Made by a program: the position numbers and the translations under genes. From assembly GCA_905221605.1 (NCBI GenBank), contig CAJNDS010000577.1, forward strand, positions 46,531 to 110,530: DNA of 64,000 nt, given 5' to 3'. Position 1 is the first letter of the stretch; every line of letters starts with the position of its first letter. The stretch is from Symbiodinium natans (Eukaryota; Sar; Dinophyceae; Suessiales; Symbiodiniaceae). The notes beneath the pieces were generated by a model. That model made no database searches, was not told where the DNA came from, and saw only the letters and a list, made by a program, of their open reading frames with translations. Positions 35,721 through 44,640 of the stretch are shown here, one piece after another.

Positions 35721-37675
35721 TGATTCTTGCACACATGATGACGCTACCCAGACAATGAAACCCCGAAGCAGCCCCCCAAAACACCCCCCGCTCCCGCCCC
35801 TCCCCCACCCCTAACCAAAACGATGTTAGTGTCCCACGTGTGGTTGATGGGGCTCCAATCTGACTCATCGACGGTGCCCCTCGCCTCGAGTGTGAGCGCC
35901 CTGGCAATCGCAGTCCACGGCGTTTTCGCTGCTCACGGGCGCCTCCTGGCTGCTGCAGATTGTGGGGCTAGGCCCGGCTCCTGTGTGAAGCTTCCGTGAA
36001 GCTGTGAAGCCGCAGCTACCGAGGTCTCATTGCTGTGGTTGGGCATGTGGTGGTCGCTGTGGCCATCCAGGCTTTGCCAAAGGGAACCCGGATTTTTTGA
36101 GGATGGTTTCCACTCAGTTATGCTCCACGCCTGGGTCTCCTGTCGTTGCTCCTCACCTGGGTCTCTGCCCAACCAAAGGAATCATGCAGAGAACCCCGCA
36201 CAGAATCACGCACAGTATCCGAGTATCCCTGGAGGGCCCACCCCAGAAACTTCCACAGTGAAGCAGCAGCAGCCTGTGTTATGGGAACCGCAGTCGCCGT
36301 CAAACATCGATCTTGCGAAGCGATGCCCTCGACGGATATGAGCATTTTTCTCCCACAAGCGGCTTTCCCCGAAGCTTTAGCAATAACAAGGGCAATGAAG
36401 TGTGCTAATTAGCTTGTGAAGGACTGATATCACAAGCCCTCGACACCTTGCGAATGCGAAGAAGTTGTGGGTTGTTCCAATACGGAAGAAATTGGAGTTC
36501 ATCTGCGGCTAGAAGAAGATTACAAGTCTTTGTTTGTTTCCGCCAACAAACCTCCCAAACATGGTTTCCTGTCTGAAGTGAGAAAAAGGTTGGACTTCCA
36601 AAATGTGCTTCAATTAAACAGCGCAGCACCACCCGATATCCGAGGCCTTTTCCTTGGAATCACAAGCTTTGGGTAATATGTCGTGGAATGCGACGTGGTT
36701 CCTTAACGCTACGTGACCGGCCTCAGCCGAGGGTTGCCGTTGGAGAGAAGGAGACAGGGCACACGGCATTGGTGAGGCGGCACGCAGCGCTGCAGCGTGT
36801 CTTGCGGGCAGAGCAAGGAAGGGGGGGGGGATGGAAAGCTACACGCTCTGAATAAGAGTTGGGGTAGGGGGAAAGGATAAGCAAGGGAGGAGACAAATGC
36901 AAGGTCGATAGGGCGCTCAATGGGAGGAGAAAAGAACGTTGAAAGCTGCACGGTCTTGGGGGGAAGGGGGTACGAAGGGTAGAGGTGGGGCCAGCCGAAG
37001 TGGAGGCAACAAAACACTTAAGATGAAAAGGGGTGGATGGCGTGTCTGCTCCCCAGACTCGTACGGCCTCATGTTTCGGCGGGTTCGCTTCAACGACGTG
37101 AAGATTCTGGACGTCTTGTTTCAGAGGCCCCCCAAAACGTCACATTTCGCTGAATCTTTGCCGGCTACAAGTTCCGTATGGAACTGGAGGAACGTTTTTT
37201 AGTGAAAGAGGGAAAGAGTATCAGGGAATTTAAGGGTTTTTCTATTTGAGATGAAAGGCGCTTCATTGCGAATAGGTCCTAGTAGGTTTCCAATGAAAGC
37301 GATGATTTCGTATGAGAAAGTAGCAGATTGCCTTTAAAATCTTGAGGAAGCTTCGAACTTCGTACCGAAGGCCGAATACAGCCAAGAAAACAAGCAACAT
37401 AAGATCAACGAAAAGCCAAATATGTACCTGGAAAATTCGCGGGCCGGTCGGTAGCATTTCATGGCGTGCGAGCCGACTAACTTGCGAATCCATGCGAATC
37501 CAAGGAAGGCACGCATGTAGACTTTTTTGTTTCTCAGATGCCATGAAGCACTTGGCACGTTGTGCAGCAGCAAATGTATCTGCGCTTCGCAGCCTGTCCT
37601 GTCTCAGACTGACCCTTCATTGAATGTCCCAACAAGGCTGGCGGCCTAGAGCTTTCGACGATGAAACGGCTCAAC
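35721..37675. other. Stretch without recognisable gene
   Basis: No gene recognised on either strand. 36820-36960 is G-rich. A third copy of the TTAACGCTACG motif lies at 36701-36733. The DNA at 37170-37400 is relatively AT-rich. Confidence 0.5.
36701..36733 (+). repeat. Dispersed motif copy 3
   Basis: CCTTAACGCTACGTGACCGG followed by CCTCAGCC. It matches copy 1 at most positions across 30 bases. Confidence 0.65.
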
Positions 37676-37782
37676 TCTCTCCAACTCTCTCCAATTCTCT
37701 CCAATTCTCTCCAATTCTCTCCAACTCTCTAAATTTCTCTGTCTCTCCCTCTCTCTCCCTCTCTCCCTTACTCTCTCCCCCC

Positions 37783-37814
<32 letters not shown>

Positions 37815-37857
37815 TTTTATTTTTTCTGTCTCTCTCTCTCTCCCTCTCTCTGTGAGT
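37676..37857. repeat. Pyrimidine tract (CTCTCCAATT and CT/CTTT units)
   Basis: Five copies of an 11-bp CTCTCCAATTC-type unit, then CT, CTTT and T runs. It faces the purine complex 90 bases downstream. Confidence 0.9.
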
Positions 37858-37948
37858 GTGTACGTGCAAGAGAGCTCAGCTTCTGCCGAGTCCCAACTTT
37901 GTCCAGCAGCCGGAGCTCCTTTGCCTTTCGGGGGTGAGGTGCTTAGAC

Positions 37949-38242
37949 AGAGCGAGAGAGCGAGAGAGCGAGAGAGCGAGAGAGACGGAGAGAGCGAGAG
38001 AGAAAGAGAGAGACAGAGAAAGAAAGAAAGACAGACTGGATGTGTGCTTGGGCGCGCCTAGTGCGCGTCGGGCGGTGACGCCCCTTTGCCCTGTAGAAGA
38101 AGAAGAGAAGAAGAAGAAGAAGAAGAAGAAGAAGAAGAAGAAGAAGAAGAAGAAGAAGAAGAAGAAGAAGAAGAAGAAGAAGAAGAAGAAGAAGAAGAAG
38201 AAGAAGAAGACGAAGAAGAAGAAGAAGAAGAAGAAGAAAGAA

Positions 38243-38273
<31 letters not shown>

Positions 38274-38379
38274 AAGAAGAAGAAGAAGAAGAAGACGAGG
38301 AAGAGGAAGAGGAAGAGGAAGAAGAAGAGGAAGAGGAAGAAGAAGAAGAATAACGAGAGAGAGAGAGAGAGAGAGAGAA
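37949..38379. repeat. Purine complex (GAGAGC)n, (GAAA)n, (GAA)n, (GA)n
   Basis: GA/GAGAGC tract 37949-38036, a GC-rich hairpin segment 38049-38096, then (GAA)n 38097-38351 with GGAAGA variants and a GA tail to 38379. Long Glu- or Arg-rich frames here are artefacts. Confidence 0.95.
38049..38100 (+). repeat. GC hairpin repeat with purine tail, copy a
   Basis: Contains GGGCGCGCCTAGTGCGC, then the stem GGGCG-GTGA-CGCCC, then TTTGCCCTGTAGAAGAAG leading into the (GAA)n tail. Related copies at 43948-44300 and 62691-63262. Confidence 0.75.
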
Positions 38380-38435
38380 GGAATTCAGCCCATGCAAGTG
38401 TCACACTGCAAAGTCAGTTTTGCACCGGGCGCAAA

Positions 38436-38507
38436 GGCTCATGAGGCTCATGAGGCTCATGAGGCTCATGAGGCTCATGAGGCTCATGAGGCTCATGAGG
38501 CTCATGT
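38436..38507. repeat. 9-bp tandem repeat GGCTCATGA, 8 copies
   Basis: Perfect copies, the last changed to GGCTCATGT. Multiple of three, so all frames stay open, but no exon context supports coding. Confidence 0.95.
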
Positions 38508-38664
38508 GCGCTGTCCTGCAATTGGGGTCTTGCACCAACTCTTTCCAATGCACTCCTGCCTGCTCACCGTTGATGCACAAAGGCCGCCTTTGCGTTTTTC
38601 GTTGGGTTTCCCTTCATGACGCTCTTTGACATCGTGTCTCAACCTGAGACTGGCAAGAAGTGCT

Positions 38665-38760
38665 GCCGTAGAGTCGTAGAGCAGTCGTAGAGCAGTCGTA
38701 GAGCAGTCGTAGAGCCGTCGTAGAGCCGTCGTAGAGCAGTCGTAGAGTCCGTCGTAGAGC
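38665..38760. repeat. 12-bp tandem repeat GTCGTAGAGCAG
   Basis: About eight copies with GTCGTAGAGCCG and GTCGTAGAGTC variants. Confidence 0.9.
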
Positions 38761-40054
38761 TTGCATTGCTTGCCTCCGAGGTCAGACTGCATCGTCTTTT
38801 GCCGAACAATGCAGAAGATGAGGCTGAGCGGCTGACCCTAAGACTTTCAAGTACAGGCCAACTGGCTCAGCTCAATGAATTCAGACTCCGTTCAAGGTTC
38901 TGCTTGGTTTCTTGTCTGAAGAAGCACATTCTGCGCACCTGTATGGCTCGAAGTCTGGGACTGAACTATTGGCGACACATCCTTTGCTCATGCCGAAGTC
39001 TGAACTTAGCCCCGTCAACCGCTTGCAGCAGGTCCTAGCAGTCCTAGCAGCTAGCATGGCCTAGAGCCACTTACTCAGTAGTTTCAAGTTTAGTTTGAAT
39101 GTACTGACGCCCTCTCGATGGGCAATGCTGGGCGCTGCTTCTCCTCTGCTCGTCCATGATCCGCCGGCTAGGCTGCACACTCGTAGCTCTAAGCCTCTAA
39201 GCGGGGTTGTTTGCAAGTTTCGTGACGGTGTGCTTCCCTGCAGGTCCGCGGCAGGCACACACCTGCGGAGGCTGGGAAGCAGTCTGGGGACACAGCCCAG
39301 TCGAAGCCAACGTACTGCCCTGCAGTGGCCTCAGATAGCCCTCAGATTCAGCCTCAGATGGCTTCAGATGGCCTCAGACGGCTTATGTTCTGATGCTTCA
39401 TGGTGTTGCGGAGCTTTTGTGACCTCTGTGACCTCCATGTGGAGCTCCAAGGCGAGAAAGCAACAGCGCTCTGCGGCGGAGGCGCGGACGGTAGTGGCCG
39501 CCGTAGCCGTAGCCACCCAGCCCGTTCGAGATCCTCGAGCTGATCCCAGAAGTTTGATGAGTCATGTGGAAGGGTCACACGGACTGCAAACTCGGCATCT
39601 GGAAGTAGGTGCACAGAAGCACGGATGCTTGTGAATGACCCAGATGCGCAAAGCTCTTTGCCTTCGTGGGCGCACTCGTCGCGCGGCGCCGACGCGGCCG
39701 CACGGTGCTGGGTCGAGAGGACACGAGCTTATACCTGCTCTTCATCCCTTCGCCCGAATATTCATTATCGCCCGCCCCCGCCGCTTTTGCAAGACCGAGA
39801 TGTTGATTGAAATGGGTTTGCTGTGGCTTTTTTCTGGGACCGCAAGAAAGTGAATCGAAGAAGAAATGCTGGGGATGGCGCCAACCAGGACCAAACAGGA
39901 CCCAGAGGATCAGAGGCAGCAAACCCTTCGGTGTTGACAGATACGCACCTGGGCCAGACTTTTCTCTTGTTTTTTCGGGCATGTAGTTTAGGCTAAGCTT
40001 TTGCAGACGCGTTGATTCCAAGCTCCTAAGGATTTGCTTGATTCCTGGCAGTGC
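38761..40054. other. Region upstream of the SRPBCC gene
   Basis: Open + strand frames at 38766-39038 and 39095-39634; the latter has an Arg/Ser/Ala-rich start that could be a plastid-type leader, which would fit a plastid SRPBCC protein, but no join was found. Otherwise nothing recognised. Confidence 0.3.
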
Positions 40055-41866
40055 GCCAGTGACGCGGGTCGAGGATGCACCTGGAAATGCGCGAAGGATC
40101 TACACTGGAATCGACATCCGTGCAAGCGTCAACGATGTCTGGAAGGCATTGCAAAGAGACCTGCCTTCGATAAACTCTCAACGAACGTCAACCCCAGGTC
40201 AACCCTTATCATGCGTTTTTCAGCCGTGCGCAGGTGTTAACGGATTACGAGGGCTTGGCCCGTGTGGTTCCCAACCTGGCCGAGAACTCCATCGTGGAGG
40301 GCCCAGCCCCTTGGCGTCGGCAGATGTGAGGTAGGTGTTCTGTTTGCTGGAGCTTTGCATGCTCTCCGCGATGAGTCAGAGAGCATGGGGGGACCCTTGG
40401 GGAGGATGAGCATGGTGGTGCTCGTCTGTGGCAGATAGGCCCGCTTTCTCCAGACATGTCGCACTCAACAGAACAGTAGTTCTAGTGTCGACGCTGCCTG
40501 ACTTTGCGCTTTGTGCGTGCGCCTGCGTGCGACATGGGCATGCGTGGGTATTCACGGGTGTGTGTGGGCGCGTGGCGTGTGATGGATTAAGTGCAGCGGT
40601 GAGTCTGTCTACCAGTACAGGAAGGATGGCACAAGTGCATTGTCAGTAGAAGCAGTTTTGATCCCTACATGGCAAACTCTTCTTCGCATCTGGCAGGCCA
40701 GGCATCGTGGACGATTTGTGGCAAGACCTTCCGATTCCAAGCTGGGATGACGTTGGATGTTAGACTGCATCCCGAGGGGGTCTGCAGATCCGGGATTAAG
40801 GCCAGTCACACTTGCCCAAGAGTTGTGAAGTTCAGAAGCGGTGGGACGACTGTCGGACATTGGGGACGGGCCCATGCGCCTTTTGATGGGGTCATGCATG
40901 CAAAGCCTTGACGGACCTTGAAGCTTGAAGCCCTCCACACCGCCGCGCGGGCAGGTTTGCGGTGAGCGGATGGATGCGGCTCACATGTCGAGCTCAGAGG
41001 CTGGGTAGCAGCATGTAGCATAGCAGCATGTAGCATAGCAGCATGTAGCAGCATGGTCCATCGAGAGGCATCGAGAGGCTCTTGCGTACTCCTGAGCTTT
41101 TGGCAGGTCCGAGCCCACGGCAGCAAAGAGAAGCTTATTCGCGACGTTTTTCCCAGGCGCGGGCATCTCCATTATACCAGAATTCTGCAAAGTCGCACCT
41201 TGCGCTGATTGCCAGCTTGAGTGTGCATCCAGGCCGTTCTCCGTTGCTGCCGACGGGGTGCCGGTTCGGGCAGCCCGGTTCAACTTGCATTTTAGCGGAC
41301 GCAGCTTCACGTGCTTCGCAAAAACGGAATTCCCATGCATTCAGATCATCGGTGCAGCGCGTGGCTGTGCAAGCTTGCATTTCAATTGCAACGAAGGACA
41401 TCACCATGCAGAACGTCCCGGGGGAGCGCGGGGACTTTGTGCATTACCAGGGGGTTTGGCGCCTGCAGCCCCTCCTTGGCTGTGCCGAACCAGGAGCTTG
41501 CCGCCCAAGAAAGCATAGTCTATCAACAATGGCTGCAGCAACATGTGGAGCTTCTCCTTTCTACTCCAACAGGAGAAGAGATGATGCGTCTCACTTTTGC
41601 AGTGGAGTGTCAGCCACACTGGTTTCTTCCAGCGCAGACCTTTGTTGAAGCTCATGGAATTTCCCAATCCGACGGAAGTTTCAACGTCGCTGAGGTCGCG
41701 CCGGTCGAAGGCCGCATCGCCACAGCCCTAGCCGAGAACATGGAGGCAATCCGGGACTTCGTGGAGGAGCGCCTGGAGCACGTTACGGAAGCGCGCCTTG
41801 CCATCCAAATTCCGGTGCTTCTGGATTTGCTTTGCGAGCAGCATGAGCGTGCGGAGACGGCCGTGG
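40055..41866 (+). CDS. SRPBCC/START-like domain protein (polyketide cyclase, COQ10-like type)
   Basis: Members bind a hydrophobic ligand in a helix-grip fold. Exon 1 ends RRIYTGIDIRASVNDVWK at 40145; removing a GC-AG intron (40146-40233) continues VLTDYEGLARVVPNLAENSI then VEGPAPWR, the family's N-terminal signature. 40703-40790 encodes WTICGKTFRFQAGMTLDV. 41397-41478 encodes DITMQNVPGERGDFVHYQGV then WRLQPLL (the G-D-F-x-x-Y-x-G-x-W motif). After GC-AG introns (41479-41572 and 41632-41694) come GEEMMRLTFAVECQPHWFLP and VAPVEGRIATALAENMEAIR then DFVEERL, the C-terminal helix. All elements are in family order. Homologues in algae and plants are often plastid proteins; no leader could be joined here. 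The extra helix after 41790 is not typical. The exon 2-3 and 3-4 introns are not resolved. Confidence 0.78.
41007..41055. repeat. 15-bp tandem repeat, unit GCATGTAGCATAGCA
   Basis: Three copies, inside the intron between SRPBCC exons 3 and 4. Confidence 0.9.
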
Positions 41867-41955
41867 GTCGTCGTACCTTTTGTGGGTCGTCGTGCCTTTT
41901 GGTTTTCTTACGGAGGGGTTTGGGGGGTGCGGGAGTGCAGGCCCGTTCCTACGGC

Positions 41956-42260
41956 GGCCATGCCCAAAAACACTTGCATTTACAGCGTCACCACATAATG
42001 CAAAAGAATGTTTGAAGCCTCTGGAGCAAGACGCGCTTTCACAGGCGTTCATGTCTTTTGTGAGCGTCTGGCACAAGACGCGCCGTGTCATGAGCTCTTT
42101 CAGGACTGTCGCGAACATGCCAAAAAATGCTGGAATTCATGGCGTTTATGCTTCTTTGCATAACATACTGCGCAATGTTTTTGTGCTGTCACAAGCGCTC
42201 ATGTCCTTGGTGAACATGCATGAAGGCCACTCATCCACCGAACACGTGCGCATCTTGTAC
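41956..42260 (+). repeat. Diverged tandem duplication, unit about 155 bp
   Basis: Unit 1 starts ATGCCCAAAAACACTTGCAT at about 41959 and unit 2 ATGCCAAAAAATGCTGGAAT at about 42118. Both continue with a CATAA...TGC...AATGTTT segment and then CTTTCACAGGCGTTCATGTC against CTGTCACAAGCGCTCATGTC. A frame of 181 codons crosses both but contains no known domain. Confidence 0.75.
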
Positions 42261-42332
42261 AAACCCGAAGTAGTTTTCCAGAGTTTGTTGGCCCTACTTA
42301 AAACGGAGGGCCTGTTGGTTTTTGTGCGTTTT

Positions 42333-42447
42333 TTTGGGGGGGTTGATTTTCTTGGCTTTTCGTATGAAAAGTTCCATTCCCTCCACATTTTCAGAGAATT
42401 TGGTCCATTTATTGGCCTTTCCTAGGAAAACCTCCATTCCCCCTGTG
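42333..42447 (+). repeat. Inverted repeat arm A with TTTCCTAGGAAAA palindrome
   Basis: Two related sub-units: TTGATTTTCTTGGCTTTTCG with a TATGAAAAG centre, and TTTGGTCCATTTATTGGCC with TTTCCTAGGAAAACC. The reverse complement of 44500-44640 aligns to it at most positions. Confidence 0.7.
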
Positions 42448-42481
42448 ATTGGAGAGGAAATCGTTCCCTTCCGCAGGTTTT

Positions 42482-42546
42482 GACAGAAAGAGAGAGAAAG
42501 AGAGAAAGAAAGAATGAAAGACAGAGAGAGAGAGAGAGAGAGAGAG
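42482..42546. repeat. Purine (GA/GAAA)n tract
   Basis: GAAAG and GA units on the + strand ending directly at the spliced-leader-like sequence. Confidence 0.95.
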
Positions 42547-42568
42547 GTTGTAGCCATTTTGGCTCAAG
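42547..42568 (+). other. Relict dinoflagellate spliced leader (DinoSL)
   Basis: GTAGCCATTTTGGCTCAAG (42550-42568) is identical to the last 19 bases of the 22-base DinoSL; 42547 (G) also fits the degenerate first base, and only the CC at positions 2-3 is TT. The next bases are TCGG, not GT, so it does not look like an SL RNA gene, whose leader must be followed by a splice donor. It fits a leader carried back into the genome on a reverse-transcribed mature mRNA, a known process in dinoflagellates. The leader's 3' half also pairs with 42582-42594 in a 13-bp hairpin. Confidence 0.85.
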
Positions 42569-42898
42569 TCGGAACCCACCCCCGGCTTGAGCCAGTGAGC
42601 AGCCATTTGAGTTTCGAGACCGCCTAGGGGAAACTCCAACGGATCGAGCGGCAAATTGTGGGGGGTTTAGGTGACCATCTGTTTCCACGGGGCCTGGACT
42701 TGTGCTGAGGTTGTAGGCACCCCGCTCGAGCCTGAGGTGTGCCGCGGTCGTAGTTAACAACTGAGGTGAACTTGCTTCGCTCGGGGGTAAGTTCAGGGGC
42801 ACATGTTTGACCACCTTGCCAGGGCCTTCAGTCCTGCGCATGTTGTTGTGTGGCGTGAGAGTAGGGCCAGGGGGATAGGATACTCCTAAGTGCCAGCC

Positions 42899-43437
42899 AT
42901 GGATCCACAGGGCGATGCGCCCACCATGACCTGCCAAGTTTGTCTGCGGGGGGCGCAACGTCATCGAGCTCACGACTGGAAGGCTGTTTGAGCGATGCGC
43001 GTCAGTGGTGGCAATGGGACGAAGATGAACAAGAACAGGGGGGAGGACGGCAATGGATGGGGGAACAAAGCGATGAGGAGCACAGTTGGGAAGATTGGCA
43101 GTGGAGGGGGATAGAGTGGGCAGATGAGGACAGATGGCAAAGGGAGGGGGAAGCAAGCTGGCAGAAAAACAAGACGACGACAGTCAGACGGCTTGGCGCT
43201 GGAGAGGGAGCGAAGACCGCAGGGCTGGCAGTGCAGAAAGCACCGCATAGGGTGAAGCAACTACGTCGACGTCCAGATGTACTGACTCTGACAAGTGACG
43301 CATATGCCAATGGGGTGAAGCAACTACGTCGACATCCAGATGTACTGACTCTGACAAGTGACGCATATGCCAATGTAAAATACTCAGCGTGTTGCAGTGT
43401 AACAGTCGATCTCAGGGGGAGGCTTCGGGGTGTTTGA
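42899..43437 (+). CDS. Candidate retroposed ORF, Trp/Asp/Glu-rich with a 21-residue tandem repeat
   Basis: Lies 330 bases after the relict leader. A first ATG frame (42899-42991) reads MTCQVCLRGAQRHRAHDWK and stops. A second frame (to 43437) is rich in W, D and E (ARQWWQWDEDEQEQ, HSWEDWQWRGIEWADED) and includes two copies of VKQLRRRPDVLTLTSDAYAN. The two frames could be joined by a very short GC-AG-like gap (23 bases) or represent a frameshift. No known domain. The opposite strand is also open and Pro/Leu-rich, so coding strand is not certain. Confidence 0.35.
43251..43376 (+). repeat. 63-bp tandem repeat, two copies
   Basis: The copies 43251-43313 and 43314-43376 differ at a few bases (CGACGTCC against CGACATCC in the core). 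The period is a multiple of three and keeps the reading frame. Confidence 0.95.
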
Positions 43438-43947
43438 GGATTGGTTTGTTTTGTGGGGAGGGGGAGGTTCGGTTTGGCAAGGGGGCGCGGGAGGCTTCGG
43501 GAGTTCGTAGAGGACTGGTTCAGTTGTGGGGGAGAGGGAGGTTGGAGTAGGGTCGGGGGTGAAGAGACGACTGGAATTTTTGCAAGGTCCGAAAAGGACA
43601 TCCATGTTACCAGCAAGTTACCAACCGAGTAGATGAACGGGGCGGGGTCTTTAATTCAGGGTGGGGCAAACCTTTCGCTCCAATCAGACAGCAATGCATG
43701 TTTTTACCTCGCAGCCCGCCTGTTTGATTTTGTGCGCAAAGACGCTTCTCTAACGTGCTCGGACCGGGGGACACAAGACCCTACAAGGTCACCAACTACA
43801 GGTGCAGCTTGAATGCGTTCAGTAATGGGGGCATACCTAAGTGTGCTACGTGCAAGGGGGAGGGCTGGGGGCAAAACAATTGGCTGCACGGGGTGACCTC
43901 CAACAAACACCCGAGCCGCTCCAAATACAGGAGCCGAACCGACGCAC
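43438..43947. other. Unassigned, G-rich on + strand
   Basis: 43440-43560 is G/T-rich with GGGGGAGG runs. No gene recognised. Confidence 0.4.
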
Positions 43948-44163
43948 AGCCCCAATCCGGGGCGGGCGAAGACGCCCGGGGCTCCGGCCCCAAGCCCCTA
44001 GAAAGAAAGAAAGAGAGGTTGTGATGAGGGCCGGATAACGGGTCGATAGCAGGCCCCGTAGGTGGCGACCGTGGCGCTGCCGAACACCGGCGGCCGACGA
44101 GTGGCTGTAGGTCGTGAGACGCGGGATCGGGGCGCGCCTTGGCGCAGGGCTTGCCCCATGCCC

Positions 44164-44229
<66 letters not shown>

Positions 44230-44300
44230 GTCCCCGAATACCGGGGCAGGCGCACAGCCAGGGGGTTCGCCCCCACGCCTCCAAGAAAGAAAGAAAGACA
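43948..44300 (+). repeat. GC hairpin repeats with purine tails, copies b, c, d (clustered)
   Basis: Copy b: GGGCGAAGACGCCC then GGGGCTCCGGCCCC then AAGCCCCTAGAAAGAAAG. Copy c (44129-44166): GGGGCGCGCCTTGGCGC, GGGCTTGCCCC, ATGCCCCAAAGAAAG, with a (GA)n tail to 44230. Copy d (44231-44300): CCCCGAATACCGGGG, GGGGGTTCGCCCCC, ACGCCTCCAAGAAAGAAAG. All three point the same way, with the purine run at the right end. Confidence 0.75.
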
Positions 44301-44306
44301 GAAGTT

Positions 44307-44462
44307 TGCAAATGGGAAGGGCTGCACCCCCCCCCCCCCCAATGCCCCGGCTGGTTGTAAGCCGTGAACGATTGAAACCCATCAGGCCACTTTTTCAAAG
44401 CCTCTGTGCGAGCATTGTGTTTGCAGATGGCGGGGGGCTGCCCCCCCCCCCCCCCCCAAACG
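44307..44462. repeat. Duplicated G/C hairpin motif with poly-C
   Basis: TTTGCAAATGGGAAGGGCTGC plus a 14-base C run (44307-44342) recurs as TTTGCAGATGGCGGGGGGCT plus a C run (44419-44459). Confidence 0.75.
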
Positions 44463-44499
44463 CTTTTTAGCCGCCAGTTCCTATGAAATTTTAGAGGCA

Positions 44500-44640
44500 A
44501 TGGAGGCTGTTTAGGAAAACCAGGAAAATCGACCAAATCTTATGAAAAAAGGGAATGTGGCCTTTTCCTAGGAAAAACCAAGCAAACGGACCAACAAAAC
44601 AAAAAAGACCCCCCCCTCCCCTCAAAAAAAGAGAAGAAAA
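44500..44640 (-). repeat. Inverted repeat arm B with CCTAGG palindrome
   Basis: Read on the minus strand it gives TTGGTCCGTTTGCTTGG, TTTTTCCTAGGAAAAGGCC, ACATTCCC and then TTTGGTCGATTTTCC, matching both sub-units of arm A at 42333-42447. Confidence 0.7.

Noticed and set aside
34370-36245. Possible exon duplication (CGAGTATTCCTTGAGGGCCC against CGAGTATCCCTGGAGGGCCC)
   Set aside because: Similarity covers only about 30 bases and the frames differ; too short to call a duplicated exon.
37856-38619. Long Lys/Glu/Arg and Ser/Phe/Leu frames
   Set aside because: Low-complexity purine repeat translated in several frames; no flanking coding signal.
42422-43156. 244-residue minus-strand Pro/Leu-rich frame
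   Set aside because: No motif, and it opposes the relict leader and the strand of all recognised genes; likely the shadow of the Trp/Glu-rich + frame.
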